Made by a program: the position numbers and the translations under genes. Source: Propionivibrio sp. (GTDB lineage: Bacteria > Pseudomonadota > Gammaproteobacteria > Burkholderiales > Rhodocyclaceae). Taken from it: 40,854 nucleotides of DNA. Positions 1-8,404 of the stretch are shown in pieces. The DNA lies in NCBI GenBank assembly GCA_029975435.1, contig JARKPC010000052.1, forward strand, positions 1 to 40,854, written 5' to 3'. The notes beneath the pieces are model-generated. The model ran no database searches and had not been told where the DNA came from. It saw only the letters and a program-made list of their open reading frames with translations. Positions within the stretch are counted from its first letter, which is position 1, and the number at the start of each line of letters is the position of its first letter.

Positions 1-402
1 CACAAACCGGCGCCGATCCGCAAGGAGCGGACCATCCGGTTTGCGGAATTCCCTCCCGGACAGGTTCCCGAAGCCGCCGACTTTCTCGGCGGCCTGCAAC
101 ATCTCGAGATCACGCCGAACATCGAGGACTTGTCGATCGACGTCGTCTACGACCTGCACGGCCATTCGCTGGAGGAGCTCGAAGCGGCGCTTGAGGATAA
201 GGGATTTCACCTCGAGACTTCCCTGCTGAGCAAGTTGATCCGGGCTCTGATCTACTACGTGGAAGAAACGGAAATCCACAATCTCGATGCCCCGACCCGG
301 CTGCTCAAAAAATCCCAGAACGAGGCCTACACGCAGGCTTGGGAGCGGCACCCGCACGGAGATCACGACGACACGCCGCCGGAGTGGCGGGAATACAAGT
401 AG
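1..402 (+). CDS. Hypothetical protein, 5' end outside window
   Basis: The reading frame is open from the first base to a TAG at 400-402, so at least 133 residues of a longer protein lie here and the true start is upstream. A TTG at 130 could serve as a start, but coding-like sequence continues through it, so I treat the gene as truncated by the window edge. The visible part is soluble, acidic and helical, with an EELEAALEDKG stretch and a charged C-terminus rich in His, Asp and Glu. I see no membrane segment, signal peptide or recognisable catalytic motif. It lies 71 bases upstream of moeB on the same strand. I do not recognise the family and assign no function. Confidence 0.6.
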   Translation, partial: HKPAPIRKERTIRFAEFPPGQVPEAADFLGGLQHLEITPNIEDLSIDVVYDLHGHSLEELEAALEDKGFHLETSLLSKLIRALIYYVEETEIHNLDAPTRLLKKSQNEAYTQAWERHPHGDHDDTPPEWREYK

Positions 403-473
403 CCCGGTAATAAGCGAATGATGAAGCGCGAAACGTGGATACTGGAACCGCGCTTCGGCCCCCTTTTCCCGCG

Positions 474-1280
474 ATGAACGACGAACAACTGCTCCGCTAC
501 AGCCGGCACATCCTGCTCGACCCGATCGGCATCGAGGGCCAGACGCGCATCGTCAATGCCCGCGTGCTGATCATCGGTGCCGGCGGATTGGGCTCGCCGG
601 CGGCCCTGTACCTTGCTTCTGCCGGGATCGGGAAGATTACATTGGCTGACGGCGACACCGTCGACCTGACCAATCTGCAGCGGCAGATTCTGCACACCCA
701 CGACCGCATCGGGCAACTCAAAGCCGTTTCCGGGCAAACCGCCTTGGCGCAGATCAATCCGGAGGTCATCGTCGAGCCGGTCACCGAGCGCCTGAAGGGT
801 GAGCGGCTGGATTCACTGATCGCCGAGGCCGACGCCGTTCTCGATTGCTGCGACAACTTCGACACTCGCCACGCCGTCAACCGAGCCTGCGTCAAGCACC
901 GTGTGCCGCTGATCTCGGGAGCAGCCGTGCGGTTCAGCGGTCAGATTTCGGTTTTCGATCCGCGGCAGGACGAATCCCCCTGCTACCACTGCCTCTTCCC
1001 TGAAGGCGAGGATGTCGAGGAAATGCGCTGTGCCGTCACGGGCGTATTTGCGCCGTTGACCGGCATTATTGGCGCCATGCAGGCGGCGGAGGCACTCAAG
1101 ACCCTGAGCGGCGCGGGTGAGCCGCTGATCGGCCGCCTGCTGCTGCTGAACGGACTGACCATGGAGTGGCGCAGTGTCCGTTTCAGCAAGGATCCGCACT
1201 GTTCCGTGTGCGGCGACGGCGTCAGTGGAAGCGAGCAATCACCCGCAGATCTTCCCCGATCCGCCGGATGTCGCGGATGA
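474..1280 (+). CDS. moeB: MoeB/ThiF-family adenylyltransferase
   Basis: E1-like enzyme of 268 residues that adenylates the C-terminal glycine of a ubiquitin-like sulfur carrier (MoaD or ThiS) for molybdopterin or thiazole synthesis. The Rossmann nucleotide loop GAGGLGS is at residues 35-41, followed by the DxVDLTNLQRQ segment at 61-71 and a conserved CCDNFDTR at 125-132. Two CxxC pairs (C170/C173 and C243/C246) form the structural zinc site. An ATG at 435 is in frame, but the family N-terminus MNDEQLLRYSRHI begins at 474. The last 59 bases overlap the 3' end of ribD on the other strand, so the final residues after the second CxxC are probably lineage-specific. No carrier protein gene is adjacent, so MoeB versus ThiF is not settled by context. 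Confidence 0.88.
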   Translation: MNDEQLLRYSRHILLDPIGIEGQTRIVNARVLIIGAGGLGSPAALYLASAGIGKITLADGDTVDLTNLQRQILHTHDRIGQLKAVSGQTALAQINPEVIVEPVTERLKGERLDSLIAEADAVLDCCDNFDTRHAVNRACVKHRVPLISGAAVRFSGQISVFDPRQDESPCYHCLFPEGEDVEEMRCAVTGVFAPLTGIIGAMQAAEALKTLSGAGEPLIGRLLLLNGLTMEWRSVRFSKDPHCSVCGDGVSGSEQSPADLPRSAGCRG

Positions 1281-2307
1281 CCAACCGGCGCTGATGTTCC
1301 AGCGTGGCAAGCTCGGGGAGATCGAACATGCCACGCGCCCTGTCGCCTACCAGGCAGGGCGCCAGGTAGAGCAGCAACTCATCAACCAGCCCCTCCGACA
1401 GCAGGGCGCCATTGAGCCGGAAACCTCCCTCGACATGCAGCTCGTTGATGCCGCGCCGCGCCAGTTCCGTCACCAGCGCATTCAAATCCACTTTGCCGAC
1501 GGCGTTCGGCAGGCAGAGGATCTCCGCGCCGCGCTGGCGCAGGAGTTCTGATTTCCCGACATCGGCACCCGCGGTAGCCAGCAGTAGCGGCCGCCCGTCC
1601 AGAACACGCGCCAGGGGAGAGAGTTCGAGCCGGCTATCGACCACCACTTTCAGTGGCTGCCGATCCGTGGCGACGCCACGTACATTGAGTTGTGGATCGT
1701 CGTCGCGTACCGTACCGATCCCGCTCAGGATGGCGCACGCCTGCGCACGCCAGCGATGGCCGTCCTGCCGGGCTGCCGGGCCGGTGATCCACTGGCTGAC
1801 ACCGTTGTTCAGCGCCGTCTTGCCGTCCAGGCTGGCCGCCAGCTTCAGGCGCACCCACGGCCGAGCGCGAGACATGCGCGACACAAAGCCAATGTTGAGC
1901 TCGCGCGCCTCCGCCTCAAGCAGACCACATGACGCAGCGATCCCCGCATCGACAAGACTGGCCAGGCCGCGCCCGGCGACTTGGGGATTGGGATCCTGCA
2001 TGGCCGCAACCACGCGCGCCACGCCAGCATCGATCAGGGCTTCCGCGCAGGGCGGCGTGCGGCCATGATGACTGCACGGTTCGAGCGTGACATATGCCGT
2101 CGCGCCGCGCGCGGTCGGGCCCGCGGCATTGAGCGCATGGACTTCGGCATGCGGCCCGCCGGCTTTTTCATGCCACCCTTCCCCGACAACGGTACCGTCC
2201 TTGACGATGACGCAGCCTACACGCGGATTGGGTGTCGTCGAATAAAGCCCGCGCCGCGCGAGGCGCAAGGCTCGCGCCATGAAATGGTGATCAGCCGGGC
2301 TGAACAT
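1222..2307 (-). CDS. ribD: Bifunctional riboflavin deaminase/reductase RibD
   Basis: Cytosolic enzyme of 361 residues (E. coli RibD has 367) catalysing two consecutive steps of riboflavin synthesis: deamination of the pyrimidine released by GTP cyclohydrolase II, then NADPH-dependent reduction of the ribose. The N-terminal cytidine-deaminase-like domain has the zinc/catalytic motif HAE at 53-55 and the paired cysteines C78 and C87 in PCSHHGRTPPC. The C-terminal reductase domain begins near residue 150 (LKLAASLDGKTA, then SQWITGP). It lies 11 bases downstream of nrdR and is probably co-transcribed with glyA and nrdR. Its 3' end runs 59 bases into moeB on the other strand. No FMN riboswitch is visible in front of it, as expected for an internal operon gene. 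Confidence 0.95.
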   Translation of the reverse strand: MFSPADHHFMARALRLARRGLYSTTPNPRVGCVIVKDGTVVGEGWHEKAGGPHAEVHALNAAGPTARGATAYVTLEPCSHHGRTPPCAEALIDAGVARVVAAMQDPNPQVAGRGLASLVDAGIAASCGLLEAEARELNIGFVSRMSRARPWVRLKLAASLDGKTALNNGVSQWITGPAARQDGHRWRAQACAILSGIGTVRDDDPQLNVRGVATDRQPLKVVVDSRLELSPLARVLDGRPLLLATAGADVGKSELLRQRGAEILCLPNAVGKVDLNALVTELARRGINELHVEGGFRLNGALLSEGLVDELLLYLAPCLVGDRARGMFDLPELATLEHQRRLVIRDIRRIGEDLRVIARFH

Positions 2308-2318
2308 GGGACAGGATT

Positions 2319-2789
2319 CTATCGGGTGCGCCGCTGAACCGGGCGCGAAACTTCCTTGACGAGATCGGAAAACTCGTCGACATCTTCAAAGTTGCGATAG
2401 ACCGAAGCGAACCGGACGTAAGCCACCTTGTCGATCTTCTTCAACTCGCGCATGACCATCTCGCCGATTTTTTCGGAGGGAATCTCGCGCTCACCCTGTG
2501 TCAGCAGCTTTTCCTCGATGCGCATGATCGCCGCATCGACCGCCTCGACTGTCACCGGGCGTTTGCGCAGGGCCAGCCACAGGCTGGCCGAGAGCTTTTC
2601 ACGGTCGAAATCGACGCGCGATCCGTTCTTCTTGACCACCTGCGGCAAACGGATTTCCGCCCGCTCATAGGTGGAAAAGCGCTTGTCGCAGGACAGGCAG
2701 CGTCGACGGCGACGCACGATATCGCCGTCTTCATTGATGCGCGTATCTGCGACCGTCGTGTCGGACGCTCCGCAGAATGGGCATTTCAT
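2319..2789 (-). CDS. nrdR: Transcriptional repressor NrdR
   Basis: ATP/dATP-sensing repressor of ribonucleotide reductase genes, 156 residues. The N-terminal zinc ribbon is intact, with CxxC pairs at C3/C6 and C31/C34 around an Arg-rich loop (RRRRR at 26-30). An ATP-cone domain follows from about residue 49 ([15 protein letters not shown]). The length is normal for the family. The start lies 6 bases after the glyA stop, which implies translational coupling, and ribD follows 11 bases later. No ribonucleotide reductase gene is in the window, so its targets lie elsewhere. Confidence 0.96.
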   Translation of the reverse strand: MKCPFCGASDTTVADTRINEDGDIVRRRRRCLSCDKRFSTYERAEIRLPQVVKKNGSRVDFDREKLSASLWLALRKRPVTVEAVDAAIMRIEEKLLTQGEREIPSEKIGEMVMRELKKIDKVAYVRFASVYRNFEDVDEFSDLVKEVSRPVQRRTR

Positions 2790-2795
2790 TGCAGA

Positions 2796-4046
2796 TCAGG
2801 CTCCGTATACCGGGAACTTCTTGCACAGCGCGGCAACCGCGCCGCGCACGCGGGCAAGCACGGCCTCATCGTTCGGCGCGTCGAGCACGTCGGCGATCAG
2901 GTGCGCCACTTCCTCGGCCTCGATCTCGCTAAAGCCGCGCGTGGTCATGGCCGGCGTGCCGATGCGGATGCCGGACGTGACCATCGGCTTCTGCGGATCG
3001 TTGGGGATCGAGTTCTTGTTAACGGTGATATGCGCCTTGCCGAGGGCCGCTTCGGCTTCCTTGCCGGTGATGTTCTTGGGGCGCAGATCAACCAGGAAGA
3101 CATGCGATTCGGTACGGCCGGAAACGATGCGCAGGCCGCGCTCTTCCGACAGCACGCGCGACAGCACGCGGGCGTTGGCCACCACCTGTTCCTGGTATTC
3201 ACGGAACTCGGGCGTCGCCGCTTCCTTGAAGGCCACGGCCTTGGCAGCGATCACGTGCATCAGGGGGCCGCCCTGCAGGCCGGGGAAGATGGCCGAGTTG
3301 ATGGCCTTCTCGTGCTCGGCCTTCATCAGGATGACGCCACCACGCGGGCCGCGCAGCGTCTTGTGCGTGGTCGAGGTCACGACATCGGCGAAAGGCACTG
3401 GATTCGGGTAGCAGTCAGCGGCGATCAGACCGGCATAGTGCGCCATATCGACCCAGAAGATGGCGCCGACTTCCTTGGCCACCTTGGCAAATCGCTCGAA
3501 ATCGATGCGCAGCGAATAGGCCGAGGCGCCGGCGATGATGATCTTCGGCTTGTGCTCGCGGGCCAGCGCTTCCATCCTGTCGTAGTCGATTTCTTCCTTC
3601 TCGTTCAGTCCGTAGGAAACGACATTGAACCACTTGCCGGACATGTTGAGCGCCATGCCGTGGGTCAGGTGGCCGCCTTCGGCCAGGCTCATGCCCATGA
3701 TCGTGTCGCCCGGCTTGGCAAAAGCCATGAGCACTGCCTGGTTCGCTTGCGACCCCGAGTTCGCCTGCACGTTGGCGGCCTCCGCGCCGAACAATGCCTT
3801 CAGGCGATCAATGGCGATCTGCTCGGCAACGTCGACGTATTCGCAACCGCCGTAATAGCGCTTGCCCGGGTAACCCTCGGCGTATTTGTTGGTCAATTGC
3901 GACCCCTGGGCTTCCATCACCGCCTTGCTGACGTAGTTTTCCGAAGCAATCAGTTCGATGTGCTCCTCCTGGCGGCGATTCTCGTTTTCGATCGCCTTCC
4001 AGAGATCCGGATCAACTTTTGCCAGGGTGTCTTTTGCTGAAAACAT
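2796..4046 (-). CDS. glyA: Serine hydroxymethyltransferase
   Basis: PLP enzyme of 416 residues interconverting serine and glycine with transfer of a one-carbon unit to tetrahydrofolate. The Schiff-base lysine is K229 in [12 protein letters not shown], the same number as in E. coli GlyA. An upstream in-frame extension to 4130 exists, but it is basic and unlike the family; the start at 4046 (MFSAKDTL) gives the usual N-terminus and has a GAGG element a few bases upstream. It heads the glyA-nrdR-ribD block. A TACAAT -10-like hexamer lies on the minus strand at 4084-4079, about 35 bases before the start, without a convincing -35 box. thyA and folA, the other folate one-carbon genes, are about 11 kb away in the same window. 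Confidence 0.97.
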   Translation of the reverse strand: MFSAKDTLAKVDPDLWKAIENENRRQEEHIELIASENYVSKAVMEAQGSQLTNKYAEGYPGKRYYGGCEYVDVAEQIAIDRLKALFGAEAANVQANSGSQANQAVLMAFAKPGDTIMGMSLAEGGHLTHGMALNMSGKWFNVVSYGLNEKEEIDYDRMEALAREHKPKIIIAGASAYSLRIDFERFAKVAKEVGAIFWVDMAHYAGLIAADCYPNPVPFADVVTSTTHKTLRGPRGGVILMKAEHEKAINSAIFPGLQGGPLMHVIAAKAVAFKEAATPEFREYQEQVVANARVLSRVLSEERGLRIVSGRTESHVFLVDLRPKNITGKEAEAALGKAHITVNKNSIPNDPQKPMVTSGIRIGTPAMTTRGFSEIEAEEVAHLIADVLDAPNDEAVLARVRGAVAALCKKFPVYGA

Positions 4047-4152
4047 CGCGCGCCTCACAAGCCATTGAAAAGTAGCGGATTGTATCACGCGATCCGAAGT
4101 CGGAAGACCTCTTCTCCTGCGCCGCGACACCGCAAAAAGCCAGCACCCACGT

Positions 4153-4815
4153 CTATATCCGCGTCACGAAGGCCACCTGGGGAATGCCCTCCAGATGCGC
4201 CGTTTCGCCCCACGATTCCAATTGCCAGAATCCAACGGCAACGGTCAGCCAGTTGACCGAGGCATTCGGGAGAGGAAAGTCGCGCGGCTGCTCGATCGGC
4301 ACGCCGCGCGCCCGGCGATAGACCAGATCGAGCACCCCGCCGTGCGACACGACGGCGACGACCTGCCCGGCATGGCGCGCGGCAAGCCGCTCCAAGCACG
4401 CTTCGATACGCGCCCGATGTTGCAGCAGGCTCTCGCCACCCGGAAGAACGAAATCGGGGCGGCGAGCCGACAACCCGCGAGCGATTGCCGCCTCACCCGC
4501 CATGACCTCGTCGATCGTTTTTCCTTCGCAGCAACCGAAATTTCGCTCACGCAGATCGGGCTCGAGTTGAAGCGGCAAGCCCAGCGCATCCGCGAGCGGT
4601 TGCGCCGTCTGCCGGGCACGCAACAGGTCACTGCTGAATATGGCATCGGCCCGCAGCCCCGCCAGGCCCCGGGCCAGCGCGGCTGCTTGGGCCAGTCCGG
4701 TGGCGTTGAGCGGCAAGTCCCGATGCCCCTGGATGCGTCGTTCGGCATTCCAATCCGTTTCTCCGTGACGGATCACACAAATCCTTGCAGCCTCGCTCAA
4801 TCTGTTAGCTCTCAT
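4153..4815 (-). CDS. Histidine phosphatase family protein (GpmB-like)
   Basis: Phosphoglycerate-mutase-like phosphatase of 220 residues. The phospho-acceptor histidine lies in the RHGETDWN motif at residues 16-23, and the second catalytic histidine in VVSHGGVLD. The glutamate of the RERNFG segment is also present. The fold is shared by phosphoglycerate mutases, cobalamin-type phosphatases and general phosphatases, so the substrate cannot be told from sequence. An ATG at 4875 is in frame, but the region before 4815 lacks family similarity. A TATAAA element on the minus strand at 4831-4826 sits so close to the ATG at 4815 that the mRNA would be almost leaderless. A TTG at 4800 is therefore a possible alternative start. 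It lies 106 bases upstream of glyA. Confidence 0.85.
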   Translation of the reverse strand: MRANRLSEAARICVIRHGETDWNAERRIQGHRDLPLNATGLAQAAALARGLAGLRADAIFSSDLLRARQTAQPLADALGLPLQLEPDLRERNFGCCEGKTIDEVMAGEAAIARGLSARRPDFVLPGGESLLQHRARIEACLERLAARHAGQVVAVVSHGGVLDLVYRRARGVPIEQPRDFPLPNASVNWLTVAVGFWQLESWGETAHLEGIPQVAFVTRI

Positions 4816-4898
4816 AAAAAACACTTTTATAACAATGGCGTACCCGCCCAACCCAGGTTTCCAGACAGTCTCCACAACTGCTCAACCGGTGCAATCTA

Positions 4899-4907
4899 TG
4901 CGATAAT
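4899..4907 (+). promoter_or_regulatory. Putative extended -10 promoter for the first TRAP operon
   Basis: TGcGATAAT is a TG-extended -10 element. It lies in the 232-base gap between the divergent phosphatase and TRAP genes, and no strong -35 hexamer stands 17 bases upstream. It would leave a leader of about 140 bases before the GTG at 5048. The rest of the gap shows no other clear element except the ribosome binding site AAGGA at 5035-5039. Confidence 0.35.
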
Positions 4908-5047
4908 CGCCCCCTTGTTTGCGGGCCGGTTACATCAATAAACCCCATAAGGAAAACACGTCGCCGCTTCAAGCTCCGGGTGAGATCCACCCGCCTGCCT
5001 GCCCGAGCAAACACTCGAGATTCTGACACCAGACAAGGATTTTTCCA

Positions 5048-5638
5048 GTGAACGCCCTACTCAAGCTGTCACGACAGATCGATGCGCTGACAGAGCGCAT
5101 CGGCAAGTCAGCCATCTGGCTGGTACTGATTGTCGTGCTGGTCAGCGCCGGCAACGCCGTCATGCGCTACACCATCAACTACAGTTCGAACGCCTTGCTT
5201 GAGATCCAGTGGTACCTGTTTGGCCTGATCTTCTTCTCGTGCTCAGGATACACGCTGCTGCGCAACGAGCATGTGCGCATCGACCTGATTTCCGGCCGCT
5301 TCTCCAGGCGGAAGCAGGCCTGGATCGACATTTTCGGCATCCTCTTCTTCCTGATGCCAATGGCTATCGCCATCATGGTCCTGTCCTGGCCGGTGTTCAT
5401 CCATGCCCTGGAGTCGAGCGAAATGTCCAACAGCGCCGGCGGGCTCATCGTGTGGCCGGCGCGCCTGATGGTTCCCGTGGGGTTCGCACTACTCATACTG
5501 CAGGCCGTTTCGGAACTGATCAAGCGCGTGGGATTCCTCAAAGGGCTTTGTCCCGACCCAACCGAGAAGCGCACGGCCCTTACGCCCGTCGAGGAACTGG
5601 CGAACGCCATCAAGGCGCAGAAGGGAGAGGCGCGATGA
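5048..5638 (+). CDS. TRAP transporter small membrane subunit (TakQ/DctQ type)
   Basis: Small integral membrane subunit (196 residues, four predicted helices) of a tripartite ATP-independent periplasmic transporter. It pairs with the large subunit encoded next, with which it overlaps at ATGA (5635-5638). The start is a GTG at 5048, supported by the ribosome binding site AAGGA at 5035-5039, eight bases upstream. The first helix (WLVLIVVLVSAGNAVMRY, near residues 23-40) and the following EIQWYLFGLIFFSCSGYTLL segment are typical of DctQ. The cytosolic C-terminal tail is charged. Because the neighbouring binding protein resembles TakP, I infer a 2-oxoacid transporter; the Q subunit itself carries no substrate information. 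Confidence 0.88.
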   Translation: MNALLKLSRQIDALTERIGKSAIWLVLIVVLVSAGNAVMRYTINYSSNALLEIQWYLFGLIFFSCSGYTLLRNEHVRIDLISGRFSRRKQAWIDIFGILFFLMPMAIAIMVLSWPVFIHALESSEMSNSAGGLIVWPARLMVPVGFALLILQAVSELIKRVGFLKGLCPDPTEKRTALTPVEELANAIKAQKGEAR

Positions 5639-7089
5639 GCGAATTTCTCATTGCCAACATGGCGCCGATCATTTTCGCCTCGATGGTCGTGTTCCTGCTG
5701 GTCGGCTTTCCGGTTGCTTTCGCCCTGGCGGCCAATGGCGTGCTATTCGGGCTGATCGGCATCGAACTCGGGCTGCTCGGCCCGCAGCTTTTCCAGGCGC
5801 TGCCGGACCGCATCTTCAGCGTCATGGCCAACGAGACGCTGCTCGCCGTGCCGTTCTTCACCTTCATGGGACTGGTCCTCGAACGCTCCGGCATGGCCGA
5901 GGATCTGCTCGATACGATCGGCCAGTTGTTCGGCCCGGTCCGCGGCGGCCTGGCCTACGCCGTTGTTTTCGTCGGCGCGCTGCTGGCCGCAACCACAGGG
6001 GTGGTCGCCGCTTCAGTCATCTCGATGGGGCTTATTTCCCTGCCCATCATGTTGCGGTACGGCTACGACAAACGCCTTGCCTCCGGGGTCATCGCCGCGT
6101 CCGGAACGCTGGCGCAGATCATCCCCCCCTCGCTGGTGCTGATCGTCATGGCCGACCAGCTCGGAAAATCGGTCGGTGACATGTACGCCGGCGCCTTCGT
6201 TCCAGCCATGATCCTGACACTGCTCTATGTCGGCTACGTGGTCATCGTATCGTTCGCCCGACCACACTGGGTTCCGGCCCTCCCTCTCGAGGCACGCACG
6301 TTGCGCGGAGGAAAGCTGGTGCTGCGCGTATTCACGACTCTGCTGCCTCCGTTGCTGCTGATCTTCCTGGTGCTCGGCACGATCTTCCTCGGCATCGCCA
6401 CGCCCACCGAGGGTGGCGCCATGGGCGCTACCGGCGCGCTGGTCATGGCCATCCTGCGCAAGCGCATGACGCTGAAGCTGCTCAAGCAGGCCATGGAGAG
6501 CACGGCCAAGCTGACCACCTTTGTCGTGTTCATCCTGATCGGGGCACGGGTATTCTCGTTGACCTTCTATGGCGTCGATGGGCACCACTGGGTCGAGCAT
6601 TTGCTGGTCAACCTCCCGGGAGGACAGATCGGCTTCCTGATTACCGTCAACCTTCTCGTGTTCCTGCTGGCATTCTTCCTGGACTACTTTGAACTGGCCT
6701 TCATCATCGTGCCGTTGCTCGGACCGGTGGCCGAGAAGATGGGCATCGACCTGATCTGGTTCGGCGTGCTCCTCGGCGTCAACATGCAGACATCGTTCCT
6801 GCACCCGCCGTTCGGCTTCGCGCTCTTTTTCCTGCGCTCGGTCGCCCCGGCCTCCGTCAAGACCAGCGACATCTACTGGGGCGCCATTCCCTTCGTAGTC
6901 ATTCAGCTGATCATGGTCAGCCTGCTCATCGCCTTCCCGCAACTGGTCACTTTCGGACTCGACAAGCCAAGCGCGGTAGACGTCAACGCGGTCGAAATCG
7001 TGCTTCCTGAAACCAACTACGACGAGCCCTCCGAAGCGGAATCACCGTCAGCGGAAACTGGTGATCAAGCGGAGCCCACCAAGCAGTGA
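5635..7089 (+). CDS. TRAP transporter large membrane subunit (TakM/DctM type)
   Basis: Large permease subunit of 484 residues, with about 12 hydrophobic segments, that carries out cation-driven solute import in the TRAP family. Recognisable DctM features are the Pro-rich LAQIIPPSLVLIV turn, the IATPTEGGAMGA motif, and LHPPFGFALFFLRSVAP near the C-terminus. The start at 5635 overlaps the stop of the small subunit by four bases. After the last helix there is an unusual acidic tail of about 40 residues rich in Glu, Asp, Ser and Pro, probably cytosolic. Transcription ends at a strong palindrome at 7095-7128. The matching binding-protein gene is convergent on the other strand rather than in this operon. 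Confidence 0.92.
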   Translation: MSEFLIANMAPIIFASMVVFLLVGFPVAFALAANGVLFGLIGIELGLLGPQLFQALPDRIFSVMANETLLAVPFFTFMGLVLERSGMAEDLLDTIGQLFGPVRGGLAYAVVFVGALLAATTGVVAASVISMGLISLPIMLRYGYDKRLASGVIAASGTLAQIIPPSLVLIVMADQLGKSVGDMYAGAFVPAMILTLLYVGYVVIVSFARPHWVPALPLEARTLRGGKLVLRVFTTLLPPLLLIFLVLGTIFLGIATPTEGGAMGATGALVMAILRKRMTLKLLKQAMESTAKLTTFVVFILIGARVFSLTFYGVDGHHWVEHLLVNLPGGQIGFLITVNLLVFLLAFFLDYFELAFIIVPLLGPVAEKMGIDLIWFGVLLGVNMQTSFLHPPFGFALFFLRSVAPASVKTSDIYWGAIPFVVIQLIMVSLLIAFPQLVTFGLDKPSAVDVNAVEIVLPETNYDEPSEAESPSAETGDQAEPTKQ

Positions 7090-7094
7090 CTATC

Positions 7095-7128
7095 CAACAA
7101 AAACGGGGGCATCGCCCCCGTTTTGTTG
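7095..7128. terminator. Bidirectional intrinsic terminator
   Basis: A nearly perfect inverted repeat pairs caacaaaaacgggggc with gcccccgttttgttg around a three-base atc loop. It has a GC-rich core flanked by A and T runs on either side and one extra A on the left arm. It sits between the convergent TRAP large-subunit gene (stop at 7089) and the TakP-like gene (stop at 7142). It can serve both directions. Confidence 0.9.
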
Positions 7129-7141
7129 AAATCGCCGCCGC

Positions 7142-8224
7142 TCAGCTCTTGCGGCTGTACATGAACTTGGCGTACTCGTTCTCGGCCACCCGGAACCAGA
7201 AATTCTGCTCGTCCAGGAACTTCTTGTAGTCGTCGTAGATTTTCTTGAACTCCGGATTTTTCGCCGACGTTTCCGCGTAGTACTCCATGGCCGCCTTGTA
7301 GCTCGCCTCCATGACATCCTTCGGGAAAGGCAGCATCTTGGTGCCGGAAGCCAAGAGCTGCTTGAGGGCCAGCGGGTTCTTGGCATCGTAGCGCGCGCAC
7401 ATCTCGGCATCCACCTCGGCACACGCGGCCTGGATCATCGCCTGATACTCCTTCGGCAATTCGGCCCATTTTTGCAGGTTGACATAGGTCGAAATCTGCG
7501 GACCCCCCTCCCACCAGGCCGGGTAGTAGTAGTACTTGGCCACCTTGTTGAAACCGAGTTTCTGATCGTCGTAAGGCCCGACCCACTCGACCGCATCGAT
7601 CGTGCCCTTCTCAAGCGCCGGATAGATGTCGCTGCCGGCGATCTGCTGCGGCACCACGCCCATCTTGGCAAGCACCGCGCCAGCGAGGCCGGCGACGCGC
7701 ATCTTCAAGCCCTTAAAATCGGCAACGCTCTTGATCTCCTTGCGATACCAGCCGCCCATTTGCACACCGGTGTTGCCGCTCGGGAAGGAAATGATATTCG
7801 ACTTGGCGAAGAAGTCGTTCATCAGCTTGAAACCATTGCCTTGCCGATACCAGGCCTTGATCTGACGGGCGTTCATGCCGAACGGGATCGCCGTATCGAT
7901 GCAATATGTCGGATCCTTGCCAAAATAGTAATAGGAGCAGGTAAAACCGATTTCAACGGTATTGTCCTTGACCGCATCATGCACACCCGGTCCGGGGACG
8001 ATTTCGCCCGCGGCAAACAACTGGATCTGGAACTTGCCGCCGGACATCTCCGAAATGCGCTTGACCAGGTATTCAGCCGAACCGTGCAGGGTATCCAGGC
8101 TCTTTGGGAAACTCGACGCCATCCGCCACTTGATTGTCGGTGCATTCTGGGCGAGTGCCGGGGCGGCAACGGCACCCGCGGCGAGACCAACCCCCGCTTT
8201 CTTCAAAAAGGAACGTCTTTCCAT
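7142..8224 (-). CDS. TRAP transporter substrate-binding protein, TakP-like, Tat-exported
   Basis: Periplasmic solute-binding protein of 360 residues. The N-terminus ERRSFLKKAG followed by a hydrophobic stretch and ALAQ is a twin-arginine signal. The mature part closely follows the 2-oxoacid-binding TakP family: SSFPKSLDT near the start, NTGVQMGGW, GLKMRV, GVVPQQIAGSDIYPALEKG and EWVGPYDD, where in TakP the Glu-Trp pair contributes to the cation/ligand site. I infer 2-oxo monocarboxylates such as pyruvate as ligands. The start at 8224 is chosen because the twin-arginine motif follows it directly and GGAGAG stands upstream; an in-frame ATG at 8272 is too early. It faces its presumed Q and M partners across a shared terminator and diverges from the second TRAP operon. 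Confidence 0.9.
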   Translation of the reverse strand: MERRSFLKKAGVGLAAGAVAAPALAQNAPTIKWRMASSFPKSLDTLHGSAEYLVKRISEMSGGKFQIQLFAAGEIVPGPGVHDAVKDNTVEIGFTCSYYYFGKDPTYCIDTAIPFGMNARQIKAWYRQGNGFKLMNDFFAKSNIISFPSGNTGVQMGGWYRKEIKSVADFKGLKMRVAGLAGAVLAKMGVVPQQIAGSDIYPALEKGTIDAVEWVGPYDDQKLGFNKVAKYYYYPAWWEGGPQISTYVNLQKWAELPKEYQAMIQAACAEVDAEMCARYDAKNPLALKQLLASGTKMLPFPKDVMEASYKAAMEYYAETSAKNPEFKKIYDDYKKFLDEQNFWFRVAENEYAKFMYSRKS

Positions 8225-8271
8225 GATTATTCTCTCCGTAGGTGATGAAGCGCTTGTTTGACAACCGATCA

Positions 8272-8277
8272 ATTATA
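8272..8277 (-). promoter_or_regulatory. Putative -10 box for the TakP-like gene
   Basis: A perfect TATAAT hexamer on the minus strand lies 47 bases upstream of the start at 8224. No good -35 hexamer is visible at 16-18 bases, so an activator may be needed. The 180-base divergent region also holds the second TRAP promoter. Confidence 0.45.
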
Positions 8278-8330
8278 GCCAAAGGCAGACGGCCGAAAGG
8301 GTCTTTTTGCCCCGCGACACCGGCCATTCC

Positions 8331-8360
8331 TTGACGTCGCAACGAAACCGCCCCTAAACT
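8331..8360 (+). promoter_or_regulatory. Putative sigma-70 promoter for the second TRAP operon
   Basis: TTGACG (8331-8336) and TAAACT (8355-8360) are separated by 18 bases, matching five and four of six consensus positions. The predicted leader is about 38 bases and contains the GGGGGGA ribosome binding site just before the ATG at 8405. Confidence 0.5.
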
Positions 8361-8404
8361 CGAATCCCGTTCCAACAACGCAACATAATTTCCGGGGGGA
8401 AAAC

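Noticed and set aside
2901..4040. A 379-residue frame opposite glyA.
   Set aside because: It has no recognisable motif, lies wholly antisense to a strongly conserved gene, and is a by-product of high GC third positions.
4047..4152. A glycine riboswitch before glyA.
   Set aside because: The 106-base gap is too short for tandem aptamers and shows no matching conserved segments.
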